Program-made: the position numbers and the translations under genes
DNA from: an uncultured Flammeovirgaceae bacterium
GTDB lineage: Bacteria; Bacteroidota; Bacteroidia; Cytophagales; Cyclobacteriaceae
Length of the DNA: 32,057 nt
Direction of reading: 5' to 3'
NCBI GenBank assembly: GCA_937899105.1
Contig: CALBPF010000013.1
Span: forward strand, 1 to 32,057
Shown here: piece by piece, positions 1 to 8,434 of the stretch
Position numbering within the stretch: the stretch's first letter is position 1
How the letters are laid out: each line of letters starts with the position of its first letter
The notes under the pieces: model-generated
Seen by the model: only the letters and a program-made list of their open reading frames with translations
What the model was told of the DNA's origin: nothing
The model's database searches: none

Positions 1-4
1 ATAA

Positions 5-271
5 GCTGCGGTTATCGGGCCAAATTTAGAAACAAGAGCCGAATACCGTTATCTGAAAATCATCGGGGCCGATGCCGTTGGTATGTCAACGGCGCCTGAA
101 GTCATTGTTGCTAACCATATGGGCTTACCTTGCTGTGCTATTTCTGTGTTAACAGATGATTGTGATCCCGATAATTTACAACCGGTAAATATTGAGGAGA
201 TTATAGCCATAGCAGGTAAGGCTGAGTCGAAGTTGACAGAACTTTATGTCAGTTTGATTGAACGGTTATAG
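5..271 (+). CDS. Purine nucleoside phosphorylase, C-terminal part
   Basis: This is the last 88 codons of a trimeric-type purine nucleoside phosphorylase (PNP/MTAP family), which splits purine nucleosides with phosphate into base and ribose-1-phosphate in purine salvage. The frame reads GPNLETRAEYR, then GADAVGMSTAPEVIVA, then LTDDCDPDN, the typical C-terminal core of the family, and ends with TAG at 269-271. The frame can be followed back to base 5. The codon at 2-4 is TAA and sits where human PNP and its relatives have a conserved Tyr five residues before the GP pair. The gene is therefore either interrupted here or the very end of the sequence carries an error. The ATG at 83 lies inside the conserved core and is not the true start. 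The family is clear; whether the gene is intact cannot be judged from this window. Confidence 0.85.
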   Translation, partial: AAVIGPNLETRAEYRYLKIIGADAVGMSTAPEVIVANHMGLPCCAISVLTDDCDPDNLQPVNIEEIIAIAGKAESKLTELYVSLIERL

Positions 272-459
272 ACATTCGTTTTTAGAAAACTGCTTAATCC
301 GATATCACTTGTTCTCCAGCCCTTTAAAGATGGAGTGGCAAATGGAGGTCTATGAAATTAATTAGCAAAGCCACCCTAAATAATTTCTAATCTTCTATCT
401 GCCTTTGTAAAGACTTGCCAATGGGCGAACTTTGCGTTTTTACGAAAAGTTATTCACGT

Positions 460-3318
460 ATGGCGGAAGTAGCGGAGGCTAAAGACAGTACTTTTAAAGA
501 CCTTTCCGGGCACGATTCTATTGAAATTTTAGGCGCTCGGGAACACAATCTTAAAAATGTAACCCTTTCTTTTCCCAGAAATCGGCTCGTCGTCATAACA
601 GGGATCAGTGGAAGCGGGAAATCCTCGCTGGCTTTTGATACTATTTATGCTGAAGGGCAAAGGCGATATATGGAGAGTTTCTCCGCCTATGCGCGCTCAT
701 TCATAGGAAATTTGGAACGGCCCGATGTAGATAAAATTAATGGCCTCAGTCCGGTAATTTCAATTGAGCAAAAAACTACTTCAAGGAATCCCAGATCTAC
801 GGTAGGCACAATTACAGAGATTTATGACTTCATGAGGTTACTGTTTGCCCGAGCCGGAGAGGCATATTCGTACTCCTCGGGTGAGAAAATGGTGCGCCAG
901 TCAGAGGACCAGATCCTGGACCATATTTTAAACGCCTTCGACGGTCAAAAGCTAACCATCCTTGCTCCCATCGTGAAGGGCCGGAAGGGACACTATCGCG
1001 AACTTTTCCAGCAGATCCGGAAAGCCGGATATTCTAAGGCTCGCGTAAACGGAGAAGTAATTGATCTGGCGCCTAAAATGCAGGTTGATCGTTATAAAAC
1101 ACATGATATTGAGACCGTAATAGATAGGATAATTGTCCAGCAGAAAGATCGCTACAGGATAGGGCAATCCGTGAAAACCGCTTTGAAGGAAGGCAATGGT
1201 ATCTTAATGTTGCTTGATCAAGATGAAAACGTTTATCACTTCTCAAAATACTTAATGGATCCCAAAACGGGTCTTTCTTACGATGAACCTGCTCCCAATA
1301 CGTTTTCATTTAACTCGCCTTATGGAGCATGCCCAAAGTGCAACGGGCTAGGGCAGGTGGAAGAAATTACCGAAGATTCTATTATTCCTGATAAGTCATT
1401 GAGTATCAGTAGGGGAGGGATTTTACCATTGGGAGAATTCCGTGACATCTGGATCTTTAAAAAGATAGAGGCTATTCTCAAGAAATATAAAGTAAATCTG
1501 AGTACCCCTATTAAAGACATACCCAAAGAGGTGCTTGATATTTTACTTCATGGGGATTCAGTACCTGTAGCAGTTGCTTCCGTTAAATATCCGGGTACCG
1601 ATTGGCAAACTAAATTCGAAGGAATCATAAAATTTCTTGAAAAGCAGAAGGAAGGCGGCTCTGAAAAAATCCAAAAGTGGGTCAATGATTTTACCGTAAC
1701 GCAGGTATGTCCTGAATGTGAAGGAACTCGTCTAAAAAAAGAATCTCTTCATTTTTTAATTGATAAAAAAAATATCGCCGAACTCGCCATGCTGGATATT
1801 CAGTCACTTGGCGATTGGTTTGTAGATCTGGAAGACCGTTTGGATGAAAAACAACGAAGAATTGCCGCAGAAATTCTAAAGGAAATAAGAAAACGTATTG
1901 GATTTCTCTTGGACGTTGGCTTGGACTATCTGCAACTAAATAGACCATTAAGATCACTTTCTGGCGGCGAGGCTCAGCGAATACGTCTGGCTACACAAAT
2001 CGGCACACAGCTGGTGGGCGTGCTGTATATACTTGATGAGCCCAGCATTGGTTTGCATCAGCGCGATAACGTGAAATTGATTAAAGCGCTCAAAGACTTA
2101 CGCGACTTAGGTAATACAATAATTGTAGTTGAGCACGATAAGGACATGATGCTTGCCTCCGACCATATCATTGACATAGGCCCGGGAGCGGGTAGGCACG
2201 GTGGAGAGGTAGTAGCACAAGGAGGTCCTGAGGATTTTTTAAATCAAAGTAGTACTACGGCAAAATACCTTGAGGAAACACTTCAGATTCCGGTTCCTAA
2301 TGAAAGGAGAAAAGGCTCAGGTAAGGCGCTAAAACTAACCGGAGCTAGCGGAAATAACTTAAAAAACGTTAATCTATCCATCCCGTTAGGTTCAATGACC
2401 CTTGTCACAGGTGTATCGGGAAGTGGAAAGTCTACTTTAATTCATGAGACGCTGTTTCCAATTCTGAATAGTCATTTCTACAGATCCAGAAAAGAACCTA
2501 TGCCATTTAAAAAAGTTGAAGGGCTGGAATTTTTAGATAAAGTAATAGAGGTAGATCAATCTCCAATTGGTAGAACACCAAGATCTAATCCTGCAACTTA
2601 CACCGGTGTTTTTTCTGATATACGCTCGCTATTCGCAGAGCTACCCGAAGCTAAAATAAGAGGCTATAAGCCAGGAAGATTTTCATTTAATGTGAAGGGA
2701 GGTCGTTGTGAAACTTGTGAAGGCGCTGGTTTGAGGTTGATTGAAATGGATTTTTTGCCGGATGTACACGTACCATGTGAAACCTGCAAAGGTAAACGTT
2801 ACAATCGTGAGACTTTGGAGGTAAGATTTAAAGGCAAGTCAATTTCTGATGTGCTGGAAATGACTGTTGAAGAAGCAGTTCATTTTTTCGAGCACCAGCC
2901 AAAGATTATTAGAAAGATCAAAACACTTCATGATGTAGGTCTCGATTATATTTCACTTGGTCAGCATGCGACTACACTTTCTGGGGGTGAAGCGCAACGT
3001 GTGAAACTAGCTACTGAGTTATCTAAAAAGGATACCGGGAAAACGCTTTATATATTGGATGAACCCACTACCGGACTGCATTTTCAAGATATTCAGCACT
3101 TGCTTGATGTTCTAAACAGGCTGGTAGATAAGGGCAATACTGTTCTTATCATAGAACACAATATGGATGTCATTAAAGTTGCAGATTATATTATCGATTT
3201 GGGCCCTGAAGGTGGGCATGGAGGAGGTTCTATAGTGGTTTCCGGAACACCGGAACAGATAATTAAAAATAAGAATAGCTATACTGCTAAATTTTTAAGA
3301 GAGGAATTGCAGCGTTAA
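460..3318 (+). CDS. uvrA: UvrA, excinuclease ABC subunit A
   Basis: This is the damage-sensing ATPase of nucleotide excision repair, which loads UvrB onto damaged DNA. It has two ABC modules in tandem. Numbered from the ATG at 460 (952 residues), the first Walker A (GISGSGKS) is at 48-55 and the first zinc-binding Cys pairs are at 291/294 and 417/420. The first signature LSGGEAQR starts at 500, the second Walker A (GVSGSGKST) at 651, the second zinc module has Cys 750/753 and 773/776, and the second signature starts at 840. The length fits the family. The frame is open further up to an ATG at 421 and a TTG at 415. I prefer 460 because family homology begins shortly after it (ILGAREHNLKN), but 421 is possible. 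It stands alone, with about 190 bases upstream and no partner gene nearby. Bacteroidota often carry more than one uvrA paralogue. Confidence 0.96.
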   Translation: MAEVAEAKDSTFKDLSGHDSIEILGAREHNLKNVTLSFPRNRLVVITGISGSGKSSLAFDTIYAEGQRRYMESFSAYARSFIGNLERPDVDKINGLSPVISIEQKTTSRNPRSTVGTITEIYDFMRLLFARAGEAYSYSSGEKMVRQSEDQILDHILNAFDGQKLTILAPIVKGRKGHYRELFQQIRKAGYSKARVNGEVIDLAPKMQVDRYKTHDIETVIDRIIVQQKDRYRIGQSVKTALKEGNGILMLLDQDENVYHFSKYLMDPKTGLSYDEPAPNTFSFNSPYGACPKCNGLGQVEEITEDSIIPDKSLSISRGGILPLGEFRDIWIFKKIEAILKKYKVNLSTPIKDIPKEVLDILLHGDSVPVAVASVKYPGTDWQTKFEGIIKFLEKQKEGGSEKIQKWVNDFTVTQVCPECEGTRLKKESLHFLIDKKNIAELAMLDIQSLGDWFVDLEDRLDEKQRRIAAEILKEIRKRIGFLLDVGLDYLQLNRPLRSLSGGEAQRIRLATQIGTQLVGVLYILDEPSIGLHQRDNVKLIKALKDLRDLGNTIIVVEHDKDMMLASDHIIDIGPGAGRHGGEVVAQGGPEDFLNQSSTTAKYLEETLQIPVPNERRKGSGKALKLTGASGNNLKNVNLSIPLGSMTLVTGVSGSGKSTLIHETLFPILNSHFYRSRKEPMPFKKVEGLEFLDKVIEVDQSPIGRTPRSNPATYTGVFSDIRSLFAELPEAKIRGYKPGRFSFNVKGGRCETCEGAGLRLIEMDFLPDVHVPCETCKGKRYNRETLEVRFKGKSISDVLEMTVEEAVHFFEHQPKIIRKIKTLHDVGLDYISLGQHATTLSGGEAQRVKLATELSKKDTGKTLYILDEPTTGLHFQDIQHLLDVLNRLVDKGNTVLIIEHNMDVIKVADYIIDLGPEGGHGGGSIVVSGTPEQIIKNKNSYTAKFLREELQR

Positions 3319-3393
3319 AGTGCGGAATTTCTTACATCAACACCTCTATTTTCTTGTAAATCAATAGTTTAATTCCAATAAACTAATGTGATT

Positions 3394-4254
3394 ATGAAAA
3401 GACCGAAGAAATTCTATTTTTTGCTCTGTGTATTTGGCCTCTTTGGAGTAGTTCCTGTGTTTGGTCAGATTACGGGAGATACCTATGCTTCTGCCAAGAC
3501 TTCTAAATCAGCAACTTTAATACTTACTCATTCTAACGCCCCTGGGTTTGCCGCAAAAGAGGGTTCTATTACTTCCGGAATTACGTTTGATATTTTGGAT
3601 AAGTTCAAAGAATATGTGGAGGAAAGTAAAGGCATAACGATAACGTATGAATATCAAACAAAAGATGCGAATAACTTTACCCGGTTCTTGGAAGACGTAA
3701 AAAATTCATCGGGTGGTGTTTTTGGATTGAGCAACACGACAATAACTTCAGAAAGGAAAAAGGCTTATAGTTTTAGCCCGCCATACATCACTAATATAGG
3801 TATGATACTTTCGCATAACTCGGTACCTACGCTTTCTAATATTTCAAATGTATCAGCCAAGTTTACCGGCATGACGGCAGTTACTGTAAAAAATTCCACC
3901 AACGAAAAACGGATTTTAGATATTAAAAAAAATCACTATCCGGGGTTGAAAATTGAGTATGTTAATTCATTTTCTGAAGTGATGGATATAATTTCTACAG
4001 ACCCTAAAAAATTCTCTAATTTGGATTTTACCTACTACTTCGAGGCTATACAGGCTAAAAAGCCTATTAAAAGGCATCCTGGCGGCGATGATAAAACCGA
4101 AGAGTTTGGCATAATAATGCCGAAGAGCAATGATTGGGCTCCGGTTTTAGCAGAATTTATGAACAGCGGATTTGTAGGAGGAGTAGTTTACAAAAAAATT
4201 GTGGCAGACAACTTAGGTCAAAGCGCCATGAAGTTTTTTGACACGTTAAGATAA
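3394..4254 (+). CDS. Periplasmic solute-binding protein (SBP_bac_3-like)
   Basis: The protein (286 residues) begins with a signal peptide: a basic start (MKRPKK), a hydrophobic core and a likely cut after VFG in the first 25 residues or so. The rest resembles family 3 amino-acid-type solute-binding proteins: an early GITFDILDKF segment, a SERKKAYSFSPPY segment typical of the first lobe, and a closing EFGIIMPKSNDWAP segment in the second lobe. No ABC permease or ATPase gene lies next to it, and no enzyme domain is attached, so the usual transport role is unproven. It could be a sensor or a ligand-sequestering protein. A GTG at 3388 is also in frame, but the ATG at 3394 gives a normal signal peptide. 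A clear hairpin follows the stop codon, so the gene probably ends its own transcript. Confidence 0.75.
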   Translation: MKRPKKFYFLLCVFGLFGVVPVFGQITGDTYASAKTSKSATLILTHSNAPGFAAKEGSITSGITFDILDKFKEYVEESKGITITYEYQTKDANNFTRFLEDVKNSSGGVFGLSNTTITSERKKAYSFSPPYITNIGMILSHNSVPTLSNISNVSAKFTGMTAVTVKNSTNEKRILDIKKNHYPGLKIEYVNSFSEVMDIISTDPKKFSNLDFTYYFEAIQAKKPIKRHPGGDDKTEEFGIIMPKSNDWAPVLAEFMNSGFVGGVVYKKIVADNLGQSAMKFFDTLR

Positions 4255-4315
4255 AATTTTTCCTGACATCTGTTGAAAATCTTGTGAAGCGATAAAAGTG
4301 CTTTTTTAAAAAAAG

Positions 4316-4342
4316 AGAGGCAGCCTTTTTGGGCTAGCCTCT
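4316..4342 (+). terminator. Terminator-like hairpin after the solute-binding protein gene
   Basis: AGAGGC-AGCC (4316-4325) pairs with GGCT-A-GCCTCT (4332-4342), a ten-pair stem with one bulged A and a six-base TTTTTG loop. An A run lies before it and a short pyrimidine run after it. It is 60 bases past the stop at 4254. The tract after the stem is only partly T, so strength is uncertain. The rest of the gap up to 4522 shows no gene. Confidence 0.6.
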
Positions 4343-4522
4343 TCTCTTTCATCAACCAAAACCTTGAAACTTATCAACTATGAACATTGATTAACAATAA
4401 AATCAATTTTGCAGGTAAAGAGTTCCCTCATCTATCAAAAAGATTCTCTGGAAATAAAGCTGTATGTTAGCAACTAACTAACTGAACTGACGTTCTTTTC
4501 TACGTACGCTAAACCTATTTAA

Positions 4523-5827
4523 ATGGTTCCCATCCCAGAATCCAGCCTCCCCAGAGTTATAATTATTGGGGGAGGTTTCGCAGGAGTCAAGCTAGTAAAG
4601 AAACTGAAAAAGCTCCCGCTACAAATAGTACTCTTTGATCGCAATAACTACCATACTTTTCAACCCTTACTGTACCAGGTAGCAACAGCGGGCCTGGAGC
4701 CTGATTCTATCGCTGATCCATTAAGGAAGCAACTGGAGCCCGCTCATAATTTCTTTTTCAGAATGGGAGAAGTACAAAGTATTGATCCAGATAAAAATAC
4801 TATTAATACGGAGATAGGAGAACTGGGCTACGATTACCTGGTAATTGCCACTGGTTCCCGAACTAATTTTTTTGGTAATGTTTCGCTCATGCAGCATGCT
4901 TTCCCCTTAAAACAAATACCTCAGGCATTGGATTTAAGGAGTCATATTCTACAGAATTTTGAGGCTGCTACCATCACCGAAGACCTCATGGAGAAAAAGT
5001 CAAGGATGAATATAGTGGTTGTTGGCGGCGGCCCTACAGGAGTAGAGGTGGCTGGCGCGCTCGGAGAATTAAAGAGATCTATCTTACCTAAAGATTACCC
5101 GGAGCTGGATTTTGGTAAAATGTCTATCATTCTTCTTGAGGCATCGCCTAGGCTATTAGGCGGGATGTCTGAGAAATCATCAGAACGAGCCCTGCGGTAC
5201 TTAAAGAAATTTCATGTTGATGTTTATTTAAACACATTGGTTGAAACCTACGATGGAAAATCAGCAAAACTTAGCAATGGAGAGCATATCAATACGCATA
5301 CATTGATATGGGGCGCTGGTGTTAAAGGAAATTACCCCGAGGGGCTGCCTGAAGAAGCTATCGAGCGAAGTCGGATTCTCGTTGACGAGTACAGTAGAAT
5401 GAGGGGAAGTAATAACATCTTCGCTATAGGAGACATATCTGCCATGAAGACCGATGAGTATCCTAATGCCCATCCTATGCTAGCTCCTGTTGCAATCCAA
5501 CAGGGTGATCACCTGGCGATAAACCTTAAAAATGCATTACAAAATCGACCGTTAAAATCATTCAAGTATTTTGATAAAGGTTCAATGGCTACTGTTGGTC
5601 GTAACAAAGCAGTAGTGGATTTCCCCGGCAAGGGAACGCTTGGGGGCTTCCCGGCTTGGATAGTATGGATGTTTATTCATTTAATTTCAATTATTGGCTT
5701 TAGAAACAGGCTCATTGTCTTTCTTAACTGGGTTTGGAATTATTTTACTTACGACAAGGGAACGCGATTAATCATTCGGAAATTTGTTCCTTCAAAACTT
5801 AAAAAGCAGGAAGCCGAAGTTTTTTGA
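4523..5827 (+). CDS. ndh: Type II NADH dehydrogenase (NDH-2)
   Basis: This is an FAD flavoenzyme that passes electrons from NAD(P)H to the quinone pool without pumping protons, attached to the inner face of the membrane. It has 434 residues. The first dinucleotide-binding motif GGGFAG is at 16-21 (FAD), followed by the DRNNYHTFQPLLYQVA stretch typical of NDH-2. The second motif GGGPTG is at 168-173 (NADH). Near residue 300 there is an AIGDIS flavin motif, and soon after APVAIQQGDHLA, the quinone-site motif of the family. The C-terminus carries a hydrophobic stretch (WMFIHLISIIGF) and basic residues, which fits membrane attachment. It overlaps the next small gene by four bases, so the two are probably translated together. 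Confidence 0.92.
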   Translation: MVPIPESSLPRVIIIGGGFAGVKLVKKLKKLPLQIVLFDRNNYHTFQPLLYQVATAGLEPDSIADPLRKQLEPAHNFFFRMGEVQSIDPDKNTINTEIGELGYDYLVIATGSRTNFFGNVSLMQHAFPLKQIPQALDLRSHILQNFEAATITEDLMEKKSRMNIVVVGGGPTGVEVAGALGELKRSILPKDYPELDFGKMSIILLEASPRLLGGMSEKSSERALRYLKKFHVDVYLNTLVETYDGKSAKLSNGEHINTHTLIWGAGVKGNYPEGLPEEAIERSRILVDEYSRMRGSNNIFAIGDISAMKTDEYPNAHPMLAPVAIQQGDHLAINLKNALQNRPLKSFKYFDKGSMATVGRNKAVVDFPGKGTLGGFPAWIVWMFIHLISIIGFRNRLIVFLNWVWNYFTYDKGTRLIIRKFVPSKLKKQEAEVF

Positions 5828-6069
5828 AAAAGTCGTACACTCAATATTTAGTAGGAGCCTTGCTAATAGGATTAGCTGCTTATGAGATTTTTAAGAATGA
5901 GGTTCTGGACTTCGTTACTTATGGTGTAGCTGGCCTGGCCTTTATAACGATGGGCCTTATAAAGAATAAGGTCTTTGAAAGGCATCAGAAGGTGATGAAT
6001 ACTATTTCATGGACGCTCACTATTCTTGCCGGTATTCTACTTCTTACGCTGTTTAGAAACGACCCCTAG
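5824..6069 (+). CDS. Small two-helix membrane protein
   Basis: I do not recognise this 81-residue protein. It starts at a TTG that overlaps the stop of the NADH dehydrogenase gene in the sequence TTGA (5824-5827), the classic arrangement for translational coupling. No other usable start lies nearby. Two hydrophobic segments are visible, roughly residues 9-41 (which may form one long or two short helices) and 60-77, separated by a basic loop (KNKVFERHQK). No catalytic motif is seen. The coupling suggests it works with, or helps anchor, the NADH dehydrogenase; that is inference only. Confidence 0.7.
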   Translation: MKKSYTQYLVGALLIGLAAYEIFKNEVLDFVTYGVAGLAFITMGLIKNKVFERHQKVMNTISWTLTILAGILLLTLFRNDP

Positions 6070-6157
6070 CCCTTCAAATGCTTAGTTATCCACTAGCATA
6101 ATTGGCTGAATCAAGGAAAACTATATTCGTTATTTTTACTTAAGTTTTTGAAGGCAA

Positions 6158-7180
6158 TTGAATAAAACGAGACTTTATTGGACACTACAGATCGGTGGAT
6201 GGTCGTCATACTCATTCATCCAGATTGTAATCTCTGGCACCGAGAGGCCAATGCAGATTGCTTTTTGGATGCTCGAGGCGCTCTCATTTTTCTTGGTCAC
6301 ACATCTTTTTAGAAATTTCATTATCAAGCAAAAATGGCTTGATTATAACTTGAGAATGCTGATACCAAGAACACTATTGGCTGTTTTATTCTTGAGTTTT
6401 GCCATTTACGGATTACGGGTACTTGCCTCCTTACCTCTAGGTATGTATGATGATGAAATCTGGGCTCCTACTACCCTAGCGGGCTTGGGATCGGTCTACT
6501 ACCTCACCATATTTGTATGGTCTGTCCTTTATTTCATTTACAACTATTTCGAGCGGTATAATAACTCGTTAAAACATGAGGCTGCCGTTAGAGAAATAGA
6601 ACTAAACAATTTAAAAGCACAACTTAACCCGCATTTCATATTCAATGCCCTTAACAGCATCAGGGCGCTTGTTGACGAGAATCCGAAAAAGTCTAAAAAC
6701 GCCATTACTCAGTTGTCCAATATTTTAAGAAATTCCTTAGCATCCAATAAAATAAAGCTTACAAGTTTTGAAAATGAACTTAAAACCGTAAAGGACTATC
6801 TTGGTTTGGAGAGTATTCGCTTTGAAGAGCGCTTGAGTACAGAATTTGACATTCATCCGGATTCATACCAGTTTCATGTTCCACCCTTAATGTTTCAAAC
6901 ATTAATCGAAAATGGGATCAAGCACGGAATTTCAAAACTTAAGAAGGGGGGGCTTATTCAAATGAGGACCTTCGTTTCAGACAATAGACTAAAAGTTCAG
7001 ATCAGAAATACCGGACAAGTTAAAATGAATGGAATGCCCATTCAAGAAAAAGGTGGCCTGGGCCTAAGAAACACAGCGCAAAGACTATCTTTATTATATG
7101 GCCAAGAAGCTTCATTTAAGATTTTTAATGAATCCAACACCACAGTATTGACGGAATTGATAATTCCACAAAACACATAA
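6158..7180 (+). CDS. LytS-type sensor histidine kinase
   Basis: The protein (340 residues) has about four membrane helices in the first 133 residues (around 6-27, 32-51, 67-94 and 105-130), with no periplasmic sensor domain of any size. A short coiled stretch and a His_kinase domain of the LytS/YehU class follow. The phosphorylated His is H159 in LNPHFIFNAL. The N box is around N252 (TLIENGIKHG), and the glycine box GGLGLRN is at 299-305. It starts at a TTG at 6158. The response regulator gene begins three bases after its stop, so the two form one two-component system. The signal it senses cannot be read from the sequence. It follows the NADH dehydrogenase pair after 88 bases and may be a separate transcript. 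Confidence 0.92.
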   Translation: MNKTRLYWTLQIGGWSSYSFIQIVISGTERPMQIAFWMLEALSFFLVTHLFRNFIIKQKWLDYNLRMLIPRTLLAVLFLSFAIYGLRVLASLPLGMYDDEIWAPTTLAGLGSVYYLTIFVWSVLYFIYNYFERYNNSLKHEAAVREIELNNLKAQLNPHFIFNALNSIRALVDENPKKSKNAITQLSNILRNSLASNKIKLTSFENELKTVKDYLGLESIRFEERLSTEFDIHPDSYQFHVPPLMFQTLIENGIKHGISKLKKGGLIQMRTFVSDNRLKVQIRNTGQVKMNGMPIQEKGGLGLRNTAQRLSLLYGQEASFKIFNESNTTVLTELIIPQNT

Positions 7181-7183
7181 ACT

Positions 7184-7894
7184 ATGAGGACACTTATTAT
7201 AGACGATGAAAGACTGGCACGAAAAGAGCTCACTTCTTTGCTGGATGAATATAGCGAAATAGAAATTGTGGGAGAGGCAGCCAATGCTGACGAGGCGCTG
7301 GAGCTCATTAATATCCTTAATCCGGAGCTACTGTTTTTAGATATTCAAATGCCGGGTAAAACAGGTTTTGAACTGCTGGAAACTCTGGATAATGTGCCTC
7401 AAGTTATTTTTACTACAGCTTATGATGAGTTTGCCCTTAAGGCATTTGAGGTAAATGCACTTGATTACCTACTAAAACCTATCCAGCCAGAACGGTTAAA
7501 AGAGAGCGTTGCCAAATTACCTGATCCTAAAGTGGAACAAGAAGTCAGGAGTTCCAAACTTACACTAGATGATCAGGTATTTGTAAAAGATGGTGACAAA
7601 TGCTGGTTTGTAAGCTTGGCAAATATTAGGTTATTCGAATCTGATGGTAATTATATTAAGGTCTACTTTGACGGGAATCGGCCTATGATCCATAAATCTT
7701 TAAATGCTCTTGATGAGAAGCTCGATTCAAGAAATTTCTTTAGAGCCAGTCGAAAACATATTGTTAATCTCAGTTGGGTGGAGGGTATTGAGCCGTGGTT
7801 TAACGGTGGACTTATGGTCCGGTTAAAGGGAGGTGATAAGGTGGAAGTTAGCCGCAGGCAAGCTGCAAAATTTAAGGAAATGATGAGCTTATGA
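7184..7894 (+). CDS. LytTR-family response regulator
   Basis: This is a DNA-binding response regulator of 236 residues, partner of the kinase three bases upstream. The receiver domain occupies about 1-120. It has the acidic pair D7/D8, the phospho-acceptor D53 in LFLDIQMPG, the TTAYDEFAL stretch and the conserved Lys in LLKPIQP. The LytTR domain covers about 130-236, with ESDGNYIKV, ASRKHIVNL and VEVSRRQA as its typical landmarks. Such proteins usually bind direct repeats in promoters; no target is obvious here. Its last six bases overlap the end of the convergent gene on the other strand, so the two transcripts must run into each other. Confidence 0.94.
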   Translation: MRTLIIDDERLARKELTSLLDEYSEIEIVGEAANADEALELINILNPELLFLDIQMPGKTGFELLETLDNVPQVIFTTAYDEFALKAFEVNALDYLLKPIQPERLKESVAKLPDPKVEQEVRSSKLTLDDQVFVKDGDKCWFVSLANIRLFESDGNYIKVYFDGNRPMIHKSLNALDEKLDSRNFFRASRKHIVNLSWVEGIEPWFNGGLMVRLKGGDKVEVSRRQAAKFKEMMSL

Positions 7895-8269
7895 GCTGCC
7901 AGACTGTTTCTTTAAGATCTCAATTAGATCTGCTTCAACGTTCCAGTCTCGGGCAAGTTTTAACATGGCCGTAGCTTCTAGCTCCGTTACATAACCTTTT
8001 AAGTTATTGGCATTCCATACCATCTCAATGTGCATTACGCGCTTATCTTTCGGATAATCACCGATGATGGTATTGAGATATTCACGAGCGCGTTCAAATG
8101 AATTAAAAAAGTCCTCTGCAATAAATGCATTAGCCCATTCCAGCTCTTTATGACCATCAAGCTCATCTGCCGTTGCCTGTAAATCGGCACGTTCATTATC
8201 ATCTAATCCATGGTAATGGAATATTACAGATTTAAGAAGTAGATAAGCCTTTTTTTCCTCACTGGTCAT
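7889..8269 (-). CDS. Small helical protein of unknown function
   Basis: The protein has 126 residues from the ATG at 8269; a TTG at 8290 would add seven. It is soluble, acidic and apparently all-helical, with no signal peptide or metal-binding cluster. Features that stand out are KAYLLLKSVIFHYHGLDD near the start and HIEMVWNANNLKGYVTELEA towards the end. It looks like a conserved Bacteroidota protein and might have a TerB-like fold, but I cannot support that firmly. It converges on the response regulator with a six-base overlap. A TAGTTTTT element just upstream of 8269 on its strand would suit the ATG start better than the TTG. Confidence 0.6.
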   Translation of the reverse strand: MTSEEKKAYLLLKSVIFHYHGLDDNERADLQATADELDGHKELEWANAFIAEDFFNSFERAREYLNTIIGDYPKDKRVMHIEMVWNANNLKGYVTELEATAMLKLARDWNVEADLIEILKKQSGSS

Positions 8270-8434
8270 ATAAATCGAAGTTGCTTCCAAAAAAACTAAA
8301 TTAAAAGTGAAACAAAAGCATCCTTTATTAAATAAATGCCTTTATTAAACTAATTATTGTGCTGAGGTTTAATTTAGGCCCACCAGAACAAGGTGTCTGT
8401 CTTTCTAAATGCCCGTTCACAGTCCTTGGTAACC

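Noticed and set aside
952..1526. Antisense open frames inside uvrA
   Set aside because: They lie fully within a well-supported gene, lack family features and are expected by chance in long genes.
4470..4492. Short AACT tandem repeats before ndh
   Set aside because: Only a few irregular units, no larger structure, probably chance.
8322..8349. Direct repeat CCTTTATTAAA, two copies 6 bases apart
   Set aside because: Short and AT-rich in an AT-rich gap; no sign of an attachment site or a regulator that would use it.
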